Source: G965215055 sp965215055 (GTDB lineage Bacteria; Pseudomonadota; Gammaproteobacteria; UBA4575). From it: a DNA stretch of 64,000 nt. The notes under the pieces were generated by a model. The model saw nothing but the letters and a program-made list of their open reading frames with translations. It was not told the DNA's origin and searched no databases. The DNA lies in assembly GCA_965215055.1 (NCBI GenBank), contig OZ244046.1:1615648-1679647 (forward strand). Direction: 5' to 3'. Numbering within the stretch: position 1 is the stretch's first letter; the number at the start of each line of letters is the position of its first letter. Positions 45,735-54,762 of this stretch are shown piece by piece. The position numbers were made by a program, and so were the translations under genes.

Positions 45735-47645
45735 ATGCCGACAATTACTCTCCCTGATGGCACACAAAAAGTATTTACCGAGTCCATAACTATCCGGAAA
45801 ATTGCCGAGTCAATAGGGCCTCACCTTGCCAGGGCTGCAATTGCTGGGCGCGTTGATGGCAAATTGGTCGACGTGTGTATGAACGTTACCAAAGACGCTA
45901 ACGTTGAAATCGTAACCAGTGAAGATTCTGATGGCGTCAACGTCATACGTCATTCGTTCGCACATCTGATGGGGCATGCCGTTAAGCAGCTGTTTCCTGC
46001 TGCAAAGATGGCTATCGGGCCGGTCATTGAGAACGGTTTCTATTATGACATTGAATATGAGCGCCCTTTCACGCCGGAAGATTTGGCGGCTATTGAAAAA
46101 CATATGCAGAATCTGATCAAGCAGGATTACGATGTAGTTCGTGAAGTCGTCAGTCGGAAAAAGGCTATCGATACGTTCAGACAACGTAAAGAAGACTATA
46201 AGGTAGAGATCGCGTCAGAAATTCCGGCTGATGAAATCATCGCTCTATATCATCATCAGGAATACATCGACATGTGCCGCGGGCCACACGTGCCAAATAC
46301 TCGCCATTTGCGCGCCTTTAAGCTTACTAAACTTGCGGGCGCTTATTGGCGCGGCGATTCCAATAATAAGATGTTGCAGCGCATCTATGGAACGGCATGG
46401 GCGAATAAAGAGCAACTGAAAACCTATTTGATTCAACTCGATGAGGCGGAAAAGCGTGACCATCGAAGGCTTGGTAAACAAATGGATTTGTTTCATTTTC
46501 AGGAGGTGGCACCAGGCATGGTATTTTGGCATGATCGCGGCTTTACACTATATCGATTGGTTGAAGCATATATACGCGACAAGATTCACGGGCACGGCTA
46601 TCAGGAAGTCCTGACACCGCAGGTATTGGATCGAAAGTTGTGGGAAAAGTCGGGACACTGGGACAAGTTTGGCGACATGATCTTTGCGACGCACTCTGAA
46701 AACAGGGAATATGCCATCAAGCCCATGAATTGTCCGGGACATGTGCAAATTTACAACCAGGGTTTGAAAAGTTATCGCGATTTGCCGCTTAAGCTGTCTG
46801 AATTCGGACTGGTGCATCGCAATGAACCTTCCGGAACTTTACACGGCTTGTTACGTGGCCGACGTTTTGTCCAGGATGATGCCCATATATTTTGTACGAG
46901 AAAGCAATTACAGGATGAAGTAACCAAGTTGATCAAGCTGACCTTTGAGGTGTATAAAGATTTTGGTTTTACAGAGGTTGAGCTTGTGCTTTCTACCAGA
47001 CCGGAGCAGCGTGTAGGCGAAGATAGTTTATGGGACAAAGCTGAGCAGGCATTGGATGTCGCGTTGACGGATCAGGGCTTGGCGTTTACACTGCAGGCCG
47101 GCGAAGGTGCCTTTTATGGCCCCAAAATTGAGTTTGTCTTGCGCGACAATATTGGCCGTACTTGGCAATGCGGCACGATTCAGGTTGACTTCGCCATGCC
47201 TGAGCGCCTGGGCGCGGCTTATGTGGCGGAGGATGGGTCTCGCCAAGTACCAGTGATGATCCACCGCGCAATACTGGGTTCTCTGGAAAGATTCATAGGA
47301 ATTTTAATTGAGCACTATGCAGGGGATTTACCTTTCTGGTTGACGCCTGTGCAAGCCGTGTTACTGAATATCACGGATCGACAGGCTGATTACGTTGACT
47401 CGGTTTCAAAAATGCTTGAACATCAAGGATTCAGAGTGATTTCCGACTTGAGAAATGAAAAAATTGGCTTTAAGATTCGTGAGCACACAATCACTCATAT
47501 CCCCTATATGTTGATAGCGGGTGATCGTGAAGTTAGTGCGAATCAACTGGCTGTTCGTATGCGCAATGGCGAAGATTTGGGCTCGATGGACGTAAATGAT
47601 ATCGTGCAAAAATTCGCTGAAGAAAACGCACGCCGAAGCCATTAA
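45735..47645 (+). CDS. thrS: Threonyl-tRNA synthetase
   Basis: ThrS charges tRNA-Thr. The 636-residue product has an N-terminal TGS domain (MPTITLPDGTQKVF), the editing domain with HSFAHLMGHAVKQLFP, and the class II catalytic core. Zinc ligands include the Cys in MNCPGHVQIY (about residue 334). EPSGTLHGLLRGRRFVQDD is motif 2, and HRAILGSLERFIGILIEHY motif 3. The C-terminal anticodon domain is complete. It leads the conserved translation block thrS-infC-rpmI-rplT-pheS-pheT. Confidence 0.98.
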   Translation: MPTITLPDGTQKVFTESITIRKIAESIGPHLARAAIAGRVDGKLVDVCMNVTKDANVEIVTSEDSDGVNVIRHSFAHLMGHAVKQLFPAAKMAIGPVIENGFYYDIEYERPFTPEDLAAIEKHMQNLIKQDYDVVREVVSRKKAIDTFRQRKEDYKVEIASEIPADEIIALYHHQEYIDMCRGPHVPNTRHLRAFKLTKLAGAYWRGDSNNKMLQRIYGTAWANKEQLKTYLIQLDEAEKRDHRRLGKQMDLFHFQEVAPGMVFWHDRGFTLYRLVEAYIRDKIHGHGYQEVLTPQVLDRKLWEKSGHWDKFGDMIFATHSENREYAIKPMNCPGHVQIYNQGLKSYRDLPLKLSEFGLVHRNEPSGTLHGLLRGRRFVQDDAHIFCTRKQLQDEVTKLIKLTFEVYKDFGFTEVELVLSTRPEQRVGEDSLWDKAEQALDVALTDQGLAFTLQAGEGAFYGPKIEFVLRDNIGRTWQCGTIQVDFAMPERLGAAYVAEDGSRQVPVMIHRAILGSLERFIGILIEHYAGDLPFWLTPVQAVLLNITDRQADYVDSVSKMLEHQGFRVISDLRNEKIGFKIREHTITHIPYMLIAGDREVSANQLAVRMRNGEDLGSMDVNDIVQKFAEENARRSH

Positions 47646-47665
47646 TTTTTGGGGAGGATTGGAGT

Positions 47666-48187
47666 ATCAGCGCAGCGAAAGAGAACCGCTTAAATGAAGA
47701 GATTACTGATAGAGAGGTACGTCTCATTGATATAGATGGCAAAAATGTTGGTGTAATGACCATTGACAAGGCCCAACAGGTAGCAATAGATGCGGACCTT
47801 GATTTAGTAGAAATTGTCCCGAACGCTAACCCGCCCGTGTGCCGGGTAATGAATTATGGCAAGTTCAAGTTTGAGCGAAGCAAGAAAGCTCAGGTTGCGC
47901 GCAAAAAACAGAAACTGATCCATGTAAAAGAAATCAAGTTCAGACCCAGTACCGAAGAAAGCGATTATCAGGTCAAGCTGAAGAAAATTATTGAATTTTT
48001 ACAGAGTGGTAATAAAACAAAAGTAACTATTCGATTTAGGGGCCGGGAACTGATGCACCAGGAACTCGGTGTCAAGTTGCTGGACCGAGTCGAAGATGAC
48101 TTGAAAATATATGGTGAAGTTGAGCAGAGGCCCAAACTGGAAGGGCGCCATCTGGTGATGGTGTTTGCCCCGTTACGCAAGAGATAA
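47666..48187 (+). CDS. infC: Translation initiation factor IF-3 (rare ATC start)
   Basis: IF-3 checks the start codon and keeps ribosomal subunits apart. I extend the gene to the ATC at 47666, 8 bases after GGGGAGGA. This restores the conserved N-terminus SAAKENRLNEEITDREVRLI. A start at the first ATG (47756) would remove 30 residues of the N-terminal domain. Rare AUU/AUC starts are known for infC, where IF-3 discriminates against its own start codon and so controls its own level. The C-terminal domain has VKEIKFRPSTEESDYQVKLK and GRHLVMVFAPL. The total is 173 residues. Confidence 0.93.
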   Translation: MSAAKENRLNEEITDREVRLIDIDGKNVGVMTIDKAQQVAIDADLDLVEIVPNANPPVCRVMNYGKFKFERSKKAQVARKKQKLIHVKEIKFRPSTEESDYQVKLKKIIEFLQSGNKTKVTIRFRGRELMHQELGVKLLDRVEDDLKIYGEVEQRPKLEGRHLVMVFAPLRKR

Positions 48188-48198
48188 TTTTAGATGTT

Positions 48199-48396
48199 AT
48201 GCCTAAGTTGAAGACAAACAGGGGAGCAGCGAAACGTTTCAAGAAAACTGCAAGAGGCAGTTATAAGCGTATACAGTCGCATGCGAGGCATATTCTTACC
48301 AAGAAAAGCACTAAACGAAAAAGACAGTTGCGTACAGGTACCTTGATAGCCGATGCGGATAATAAATCTGTAAAGCAAATGCTTCCTTACGCCTAA
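48199..48396 (+). CDS. rpmI: 50S ribosomal protein L35
   Basis: This 65-residue very basic protein (MPKLKTNRGAAKRFKKTARG) is of the normal length and pattern. It lies between infC and rplT, as in most bacteria, and is co-transcribed with them. Confidence 0.97.
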   Translation: MPKLKTNRGAAKRFKKTARGSYKRIQSHARHILTKKSTKRKRQLRTGTLIADADNKSVKQMLPYA

Positions 48397-48429
48397 GGCT
48401 CATGAATATAAGGAATTTGGAGACCATAC

Positions 48430-48789
48430 ATGCCGAGGGCTAGACACTCCGTTGTTGCACATGCCAAGCACAAAAAGGTGCTGACCAAAGCGAAGGGCTA
48501 TTATGGCGCACGTAAAAGGGTTTTCCGTGTTGCAAAACAGGCCGTTATCAAGGCCAATCAATATGCGTATCGTGACCGTAGGCAACGTAAACGTCAGTTT
48601 CGGTCTTTGTGGATTGTGCGCATTAATGCCGCTGCAAGGAGGTTTGATTTGTCTTATAACCGATTAATAGATGGGCTGAATAAGGCCTCCGTGGAAATTG
48701 ACCGTAAAATGTTGGCTGATTTGGCGGTTAATGATATTGCTGCCTTTGGTAAACTCGCTGAGAGAGCAAAAGCAGGTTTGGCAAGTTAG
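48430..48789 (+). CDS. rplT: 50S ribosomal protein L20
   Basis: This 119-residue protein starts MPRARHSVVAHAKHKKVLTK and has the typical helical body QRKRQFRSLWIVRINAAAR. L20 binds 23S rRNA early in assembly and in many bacteria represses its own operon. A clear intrinsic terminator follows 62 bases after the stop. Confidence 0.98.
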   Translation: MPRARHSVVAHAKHKKVLTKAKGYYGARKRVFRVAKQAVIKANQYAYRDRRQRKRQFRSLWIVRINAAARRFDLSYNRLIDGLNKASVEIDRKMLADLAVNDIAAFGKLAERAKAGLAS

Positions 48790-48850
48790 TTCTGAACGGA
48801 ATGGGTTGAGAACCACCTGCTACTGGAAAGCTTCGGATTGCTGGTGATAA

Positions 48851-48880
48851 AAGGGAAAGGCGACGCCTTTCCCTTTTTTG
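48851..48880 (+). terminator. Intrinsic terminator after rplT
   Basis: AAGGGAAAGGCG (48851-48862) pairs with CGCCTTTCCCTT (48864-48875) around a single A in the tip, followed by TTTTG. The stem is long and the U run good. It may act as an attenuator before pheS. Confidence 0.8.
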
Positions 48881-48909
48881 TTTGAATAATTTGATCTGGC
48901 CTATATGAA

Positions 48910-49911
48910 ATGATTGACCTTGATTCCCTGCGGGCTCGCGCACTTGAGGAGATTCAGTCTGCTGCTGGCATGGATGTTTTGGAATCGCTGCGTGTTCAAT
49001 ATATGGGTAAAAAAGGCGTGCTTACCGAAAAGCTCAAGGAGATTGGCAGACTTCCCAGGGAACAGCGCCCTGAAGCCGGGCAAGAAGTAAATCTGATAAA
49101 AATTCAAATTCAACAAGCACTAGAGGAAAAGAAGTTCCAGTTGCGGGAGTCCAGCTTCGATGAGCAACTAAAAAGTGAAACGCTGGATATCACGCTGCCC
49201 GGTCGGGGACAGGGCTTGGGAAGCTTGCATCCCATTTCTCATGTCCTTACCTGTATTGAGGAATACTTTCAGCGTTATGGGTTCGTAGTGGCGGAAGGCC
49301 CAGAGATTGAGGACGAATTTCACAATTTTGAGGCCTTGAACATTCCGGCCCACCACCCTGCTCGTGCTATGCATGACACTTTTTATTTTGAAGATAAGAC
49401 ACTGTTACGCACGCACACTTCATCCGTGCAGATTCACGTAATGCAGGAGCAACCTCCGCCGATACGCATCATTGCTCCCGGACGTGTTTACCGATGTGAC
49501 TCGGACCCTACGCATAGCCCCATGTTTCACCAAGTTGAGGGTTTGCTTGTAGATGAACAAGTCGCGTTGGTGGATTTGAAAGGTATTCTTATCGAGTTTC
49601 TGCAAGCATTTTTTGAAGACGAGAAACTGAAAGTTCGATTCCGTCCGTCGTATTTTCCGTTTACTGAGCCTTCTGCCGAAGTTGACATTGCCATAGCAGG
49701 CCGCAAATCTGAAAGTACAAAATGGCTGGAGGTGATGGGGTGTGGCATGGTGCACCCAAAGGTGTTTGAAAAGGTAGGTATTGATGTTGGAAAGTACAGT
49801 GGTTATGCGTTTGGCCTGGGCGTTGAACGCCTTGCCATGCTGCGCTATCAAGTGGACGATCTGCGTTTGTTTTTTGAAAATGACCTGCGTTTTCTGCGGC
49901 AGTTTTCCTAA
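48910..49911 (+). CDS. pheS: Phenylalanyl-tRNA synthetase alpha subunit
   Basis: PheS carries the class II catalytic site of the alpha2-beta2 enzyme. The 333-residue product has an N-terminal coiled coil (about 1-85) for tRNA binding. Motif 2 is VYRCDSDPTHSPMFHQVEGL and motif 3 is GYAFGLGVERLAMLRY. HNFEALNIPAHHPARAMHDT is also conserved. It lies 11 bases before pheT. Confidence 0.98.
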   Translation: MIDLDSLRARALEEIQSAAGMDVLESLRVQYMGKKGVLTEKLKEIGRLPREQRPEAGQEVNLIKIQIQQALEEKKFQLRESSFDEQLKSETLDITLPGRGQGLGSLHPISHVLTCIEEYFQRYGFVVAEGPEIEDEFHNFEALNIPAHHPARAMHDTFYFEDKTLLRTHTSSVQIHVMQEQPPPIRIIAPGRVYRCDSDPTHSPMFHQVEGLLVDEQVALVDLKGILIEFLQAFFEDEKLKVRFRPSYFPFTEPSAEVDIAIAGRKSESTKWLEVMGCGMVHPKVFEKVGIDVGKYSGYAFGLGVERLAMLRYQVDDLRLFFENDLRFLRQFS

Positions 49912-49922
49912 ACCCTGAAGTT

Positions 49923-52310
49923 ATGCTGGTAAGTGAAGACTGGTTGCGTGAATGGGTAGACCCGCCCGTCACCATACAGCAGTTGGCAGATACGCTGACT
50001 ATGGCCGGACTGGAGGTTGGCGGTATGGCTCCTGCAGCACCGGCCTTTTCAGGCGTGGTAGTTGCAAAAATAGTTGCGGTAGAGAAGCATCCTGATGCCG
50101 AAGGACTTCATGTATGTACGATCGATGATGGCTCCAACAAACCTGTCACAGTGGTATGTGGTGCGGACAATGCACGCAGCGGTTTAACAGTAGCCTTTGC
50201 AAAAGCTGGCGCAGTCCTTCCATATACTTTTGAGATTGAAGCAAAGTCATTTCATGGCATAAAGTCGTTTGGAATGCTGTGTTCAGCAGCTGAACTGGGC
50301 TTGGCCAGTTCATCGCAAGGTATATTCGAGTTGTCGGAGAACTATGAGGTCGGTACCGACGTTTACGCAAGCCTGGCTTTAAATGATGTCGTCTTGGACA
50401 TGGATTTAACGCCAAATCGCTCGGATTGTTTAAGTATCCAAGGTCTTGCACGTGAAGTGTCGGCGTTACTGAATACAGACATGCGGGATACGGGCTTGGT
50501 GGCTGACGTCGAGGGTACCAGTCGGGCAAAGGTTGCTGTTTCAGTTGAAGCCTCTGAGGACTGTCCGCGGTACGTTGGCAGGGTTATTGAAGGAGTATCC
50601 GGCAAGGTGCGGAGTCCTTTGTGGATGCAAGAAAGATTGCGGCGTGCAGGCATTCATTCCGTCAATGCAATTGTCGATATTACAAATTATGTGATGCTGG
50701 AACTTGGGCAGCCCATGCATGCCTTTGATTTTGATAAGTTGTGTGGCGATATTACCGTGCGGTTTGCCCACCCGACTGAAACTCTGATGTCACTTGATGG
50801 TCAGGTATTGGAGTTGCGCATGAATGATCTGGTTATTGCCGATGCCAAAGGTCCAGTTGCACTGGCTGGCGTCATGGGAGGAAAACGCACGGCAGTAGAC
50901 CATCAGACCAGAAATATTTTTTTGGAAAGTGCCTTATTTAAGCCGGAAACTATCGCCGGGAAAGCACGGTACTATAAGTTGTATACGGATTCTTCGCATC
51001 GTTTTGAGCGCGGAGTTGATCCACATCTGACTCGAAGGGCGCTACACAGGGCAACGCAACTGATACTTGAGTTGGTTAGCGGCACTGCAGGCGTAGTGGT
51101 TTGTGAAGAATGCAGTTCCGCCTTGCCCCAACCTGTGCAAATTGATCTCGAACATGCCAAAGTTGAGGCCTTATTGGGTATCAGGGTGTCTGTTGCAAAG
51201 ATTCAAGAGCTGTTAGAGAGTTTACATTGCAGCGTACAAGTTGAAGGGAACAGTTTGCGTGTTATTCCACCCAGCTTCCGTTTTGATCTCACCCTAGATG
51301 TCGACTTGATAGAAGAAGTCGCACGTCTGGTAGGCTATGAAAGTATACCTGCTAAGGCAACGGCGGTTTCACCAGCTCGGAATCTCGTTACGCCGCGTGT
51401 TGATAAACTTGCATCGTTGAAACGAGCTCTGATTTTTCGTGGCTATCACGAAGTGATTTCATTCAGCTTTGTGGATCAATCAATAGAAAAATTATTGAAC
51501 CCGAAGCATGATGCAAAAGAGTTGGCAAACCCGATTTCTCAGGGGATGTCGGTGATGCGCAGCAGAGTTTGGGCGGGGTTACTGAAGGCTGCACAGTATA
51601 ACTTGAACCGCCAACAAACCCGTATTCGGATGTTTGAGCATGGCCTGCAATTTGTGCATGGAGAAAAGGGGCTTATGCAGCTTCCTGTTTTATCCGGATT
51701 CATTTCAGGGGATTGCAAGCCACAGCAATGGGCATCGGAATCCAGAAAAGTAGATTTTTATGATATTAAAGGTGACGTAGAGCGGCTGTTAGAGATTGCG
51801 GCACTACCTCGTGAAAAACTTCACTTTGAAGTACTGAATGATTCTGCCCTGCATCCTGGGCAGGCTGCAAAAATACTGCTTGATAATAAATTGGTAGGTC
51901 AATTGGGAAAGCTACACCCGCGTGTCCAGTCTGCACTGAACTTTAATCAAGAGGTTTTCTTGTTTGAATTGCAGTTGAATGAGTTGTTGCAGAGGTCTTC
52001 CAAGGTAGTTTTTCAGCCATTATCGAAGTACCCCTTGATCCGCAGGGATGTTACATTGATTGTAGACAAGACCGTCAGTGTTGCAGAAATCCTCTCGAGT
52101 ATTAAACAGTTGGGGATTTCATGTTTGAAAAGCATCGAGGTTTTTAGTGTTTATACGGGTGAAAACATCCCAAATGCTAAAAAAAGCATATCTTTAGGAT
52201 TGATTTTACAAGAACTTTCCCGCACTCTTACAGATAAAGAAGTAGAAAAAGCAACCTCACTGATTATTTCTGAACTCGTCCGTAGAGTTGAGGCAGAAAT
52301 AAGAAGCTAA
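49923..52310 (+). CDS. pheT: Phenylalanyl-tRNA synthetase beta subunit
   Basis: PheT is the 795-residue structural and editing subunit. It has an N-terminal EMAP/tRNA-binding domain (about 40-150, KIVAVEKHPDAEGLHVCTID), and B3/B4 editing domains with NYVMLELGQPMHAFDFDKL. The B5 domain (PSFRFDLTLDVDLIEEVARL) and the C-terminal ferredoxin-like anticodon domain (FQPLSKYPLIRRDVTLIVDK) complete it. The length is normal. ihfA starts 6 bases after its stop. Confidence 0.98.
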   Translation: MLVSEDWLREWVDPPVTIQQLADTLTMAGLEVGGMAPAAPAFSGVVVAKIVAVEKHPDAEGLHVCTIDDGSNKPVTVVCGADNARSGLTVAFAKAGAVLPYTFEIEAKSFHGIKSFGMLCSAAELGLASSSQGIFELSENYEVGTDVYASLALNDVVLDMDLTPNRSDCLSIQGLAREVSALLNTDMRDTGLVADVEGTSRAKVAVSVEASEDCPRYVGRVIEGVSGKVRSPLWMQERLRRAGIHSVNAIVDITNYVMLELGQPMHAFDFDKLCGDITVRFAHPTETLMSLDGQVLELRMNDLVIADAKGPVALAGVMGGKRTAVDHQTRNIFLESALFKPETIAGKARYYKLYTDSSHRFERGVDPHLTRRALHRATQLILELVSGTAGVVVCEECSSALPQPVQIDLEHAKVEALLGIRVSVAKIQELLESLHCSVQVEGNSLRVIPPSFRFDLTLDVDLIEEVARLVGYESIPAKATAVSPARNLVTPRVDKLASLKRALIFRGYHEVISFSFVDQSIEKLLNPKHDAKELANPISQGMSVMRSRVWAGLLKAAQYNLNRQQTRIRMFEHGLQFVHGEKGLMQLPVLSGFISGDCKPQQWASESRKVDFYDIKGDVERLLEIAALPREKLHFEVLNDSALHPGQAAKILLDNKLVGQLGKLHPRVQSALNFNQEVFLFELQLNELLQRSSKVVFQPLSKYPLIRRDVTLIVDKTVSVAEILSSIKQLGISCLKSIEVFSVYTGENIPNAKKSISLGLILQELSRTLTDKEVEKATSLIISELVRRVEAEIRS

Positions 52311-52315
52311 GTACG

Positions 52316-52615
52316 ATGGCACTGACTAAAGCTGAAATGGCGGAAAACTTGTTTGAGGAAATGGGCCTTAACAAGCGTGAGGCTAAAGAACTTGTTGGAG
52401 TCTTTTTTGAAGAGATTCGCATTGCTCTTGAGCTTGGTTATGAAGTGAAATTATCGGGATTTGGCAACTTTATCTTACGGGATAAAAATCAGCGTCCTGG
52501 ACGGAATCCAAAAACCGGTGAGAAAATTCCTATTTCTGCACGGCGCGTTGTCACGTTCCGCCCTGGGCAGAAGCTGAAAGCCAGAGTAGAGGGATATGCT
52601 GGAAATCAACGATAA
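52316..52615 (+). CDS. ihfA: Integration host factor alpha subunit
   Basis: IhfA pairs with IhfB to bend DNA sharply. The 99-residue product has MALTKAEMAENLFEEMGLNK, VKLSGFGNFILRDKNQRPGR with the beta-arm Pro of the intercalating tip, and PKTGEKIPISARRVVTFRPG. The pheT-ihfA-merR order is typical of proteobacteria. Its end overlaps the next start by 20 bases. Confidence 0.97.
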   Translation: MALTKAEMAENLFEEMGLNKREAKELVGVFFEEIRIALELGYEVKLSGFGNFILRDKNQRPGRNPKTGEKIPISARRVVTFRPGQKLKARVEGYAGNQR

Positions 52616-52952
52616 TAATGAGTTGCCAGCTATTCCCGGCAAGCGTTATTTTACGATTGGAGAGGCCAGTAAACTTTGCGGGGTGAAATCCCACGTACTG
52701 CGTTATTGGGAGCAGGAATTCCCGTCCTTAAAACCTGTGAAACGGCGAGGCAACCGCCGCTATTATCAGCGTCATGACGTGATTCTCATTCGGCAAATTC
52801 GCAGTCTCCTTTATGAACAGGGCTATACCATTGGGGGGGCAAGGCAGAAATTGGCAGGCTCCTTGGCAAAAGAAGACAGCAGCCAAAGTCAACAACTCAT
52901 TCGTCAAATGCGGGTTGAACTGGAAGACCTGCTGCAAGTTTTGAAACGCTAG
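52596..52952 (+). CDS. MerR-family transcriptional regulator
   Basis: The 118-residue protein has a winged-helix MerR DNA-binding domain (RYFTIGEASKLCGVKSHVLR YWEQEF region, residues 17-45, with the RRGNRRYY wing) and a short C-terminal helix. No Cys-based metal site is evident. Genes of this type after ihfA are almost universal in proteobacteria. The effector and targets are unknown. It starts inside the end of ihfA, so it depends on its translation. Confidence 0.92.
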   Translation: MLEINDNNELPAIPGKRYFTIGEASKLCGVKSHVLRYWEQEFPSLKPVKRRGNRRYYQRHDVILIRQIRSLLYEQGYTIGGARQKLAGSLAKEDSSQSQQLIRQMRVELEDLLQVLKR

Positions 52953-52993
52953 GCATACGTTTTATAATTCCTTTCCTTGTTTTCAATGTTTTT

Positions 52994-53070
<77 letters not shown>

Positions 53071-53087
53071 AAACTAGCATAGTACCG

Positions 53088-53930
53088 ATGTCATTTAATA
53101 TTCATTTCGATCTGGAACTGCTGCTGTTAGTTGGGACGTTGCTGACCGGCGTCGTCTGGCTTGTAGACAAGTTGTTTTTAAGTGGCAAACGTCGAAAACC
53201 CGCATTGGAAAAATCTCGTGATACCGAGCGTCAAGATAGTGGCCAAACCGTGAATAAAGTCTCTCAAGGGCCATGGTACGTGGAGACATGCAGGTCGTTT
53301 TTTCCGATTTTGCTTATCGTCTTGATTCTACGCTCGTTTATCGCAGAGCCGTTCAGGATTCCATCGGGTTCAATGATGCCAACGTTGTTACACGGTGATT
53401 TTATTTTGGTAAACAAGTTTGCCTATGGTGTAAAACTGCCTGTATTGCATACGAAGATTTTGGATACCGGGCTGCCGCAAAGGGGAGACGTAGCCGTATT
53501 TCGATTTCCCATAAATCCATCAGACGACTATATCAAGCGTGTTATAGGGTTACCCGGCGACCATATTGTATATAAAGATAAAACTTTATTTATTAACGGA
53601 AAACGTATCAATCAAGTAAAAAATGGTATTTATCAAGGTGCAGGAGCAAACAGTGTAATGAATGGCGCCGTTGTTCTGGATGAAGATATCGAAACTATAT
53701 TGCATGGTATTTTAGTCCAGTATCCGCGGTTTAATGCTACTAGCGAATTTAGCGTCCCTGATGATCATTATTTCGTTATGGGGGATAACCGTGATCATAG
53801 CAGTGACAGCCGCGTGTGGGGCTTTGTGCCGGAAAAGAATTTGGTTGGGCGTGCCTTTTTAATATGGATGAACTGGGACTTCTCTGGCAGGGAATTTAAT
53901 TTTAGGCGTATTGGTAAAAAGATCATTTAA
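53088..53930 (+). CDS. lepB: Signal peptidase I
   Basis: LepB removes signal peptides from exported proteins in the inner membrane. The start at 53088 (MSFNIHFDLELLLLVG) is chosen because earlier in-frame codons lie in the tRNA. The 280-residue product has two membrane helices (about 9-30 and 71-86), the catalytic Ser95 in RIPSGSMMPTL and Lys150 in DDYIKRVIGLPGD. GDNRDHSSDSRVWGFVP is the family C-terminal box. It starts the lepB-rnc-era-recO-pdxJ-acpS block. Confidence 0.97.
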   Translation: MSFNIHFDLELLLLVGTLLTGVVWLVDKLFLSGKRRKPALEKSRDTERQDSGQTVNKVSQGPWYVETCRSFFPILLIVLILRSFIAEPFRIPSGSMMPTLLHGDFILVNKFAYGVKLPVLHTKILDTGLPQRGDVAVFRFPINPSDDYIKRVIGLPGDHIVYKDKTLFINGKRINQVKNGIYQGAGANSVMNGAVVLDEDIETILHGILVQYPRFNATSEFSVPDDHYFVMGDNRDHSSDSRVWGFVPEKNLVGRAFLIWMNWDFSGREFNFRRIGKKII

Positions 53931-54063
53931 ATGGGGTATTTAAGTGATGAGTTTCGCAAAACAATGTACACCGTTGCGTCAAGTTACGCTTACTTTCGCC
54001 ATGCTTTATTTCTCTTCAGGATGCATCAACTCGTGATACCTCAGTACACATCTTTTTCTCTTT

Positions 54064-54753
54064 ATGTCTTTACACAGATTGAACCTCGTTGAACAACTGG
54101 GGGAACGTTTTTTAAGCTCGGACTATTGCCACCGTGCATTTACGCACTGTAGCGTCAGTACACAAAATAATGAACGGCTGGAATATCTTGGTGATTCGCT
54201 ACTTGGATTTTTTATAGCGGAATGGTTGTTTAACACCTATCCGGCCTATTCTGAAGGTGACCTGACCCGCCTGCGTGCTCATTTTGTTAAAAAAGACACA
54301 CTTGCAGAAATTGCACGTGAGCAGAATCTTGGTGACCGTCTCATACTGGGAACCGGTGAGCTAAAATCCGGCGGTATTCAACGTGCCTCAATTTTGGCCG
54401 ATGCCCTGGAGGCTTTAATCGGTGCCCTATATTTATCCGAAGGCTTTGACAGAGCACGTGCCTTCGTAATAAATCTTTACCAAACCCGGTTGCAGGATAT
54501 TCCTGCAGTTGATCAGTTGAAGGATGCGAAGACTCGATTGCAGGAGTTATTGCAATCCGATGGGGTAGCGTTACCCACTTATGTACTGCGGGCAAAGTCA
54601 GGAAAGCCTGGCAATGAAGTGTTTACAGTGGAATGTATAGTTGAGGGCTGCGAAGAACAGTTTGTCGGGACAGGGAAGAGTCGACGAGGAGCAGAGCAGA
54701 ATGTTGCTGAGCAAGCTCTCGCGTACATATTATGCCAGAGTGGCCAGCGTTGA
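54064..54753 (+). CDS. rnc: Ribonuclease III
   Basis: RNase III cuts double-stranded RNA, including the rRNA precursor stems. The 229-residue product has the catalytic signature NERLEYLGDSLLGF (37-50) and ADALEALIGALYLSEG (about 115-130). A dsRNA-binding domain ends the protein (DAKTRLQELLQSDGVALPTY, GKSRRGAEQNVAEQAL). The preceding 133-base gap holds no recognisable gene and no obvious Shine-Dalgarno. era follows after 9 bases. Confidence 0.97.
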   Translation: MSLHRLNLVEQLGERFLSSDYCHRAFTHCSVSTQNNERLEYLGDSLLGFFIAEWLFNTYPAYSEGDLTRLRAHFVKKDTLAEIAREQNLGDRLILGTGELKSGGIQRASILADALEALIGALYLSEGFDRARAFVINLYQTRLQDIPAVDQLKDAKTRLQELLQSDGVALPTYVLRAKSGKPGNEVFTVECIVEGCEEQFVGTGKSRRGAEQNVAEQALAYILCQSGQR

Positions 54754-54762
54754 TCCTCTAAG

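Noticed and set aside
53931..54092. 53-codon frame between lepB and rnc
   Set aside because: It overlaps the rnc start, has no similarity to DUF4845 and no Shine-Dalgarno.
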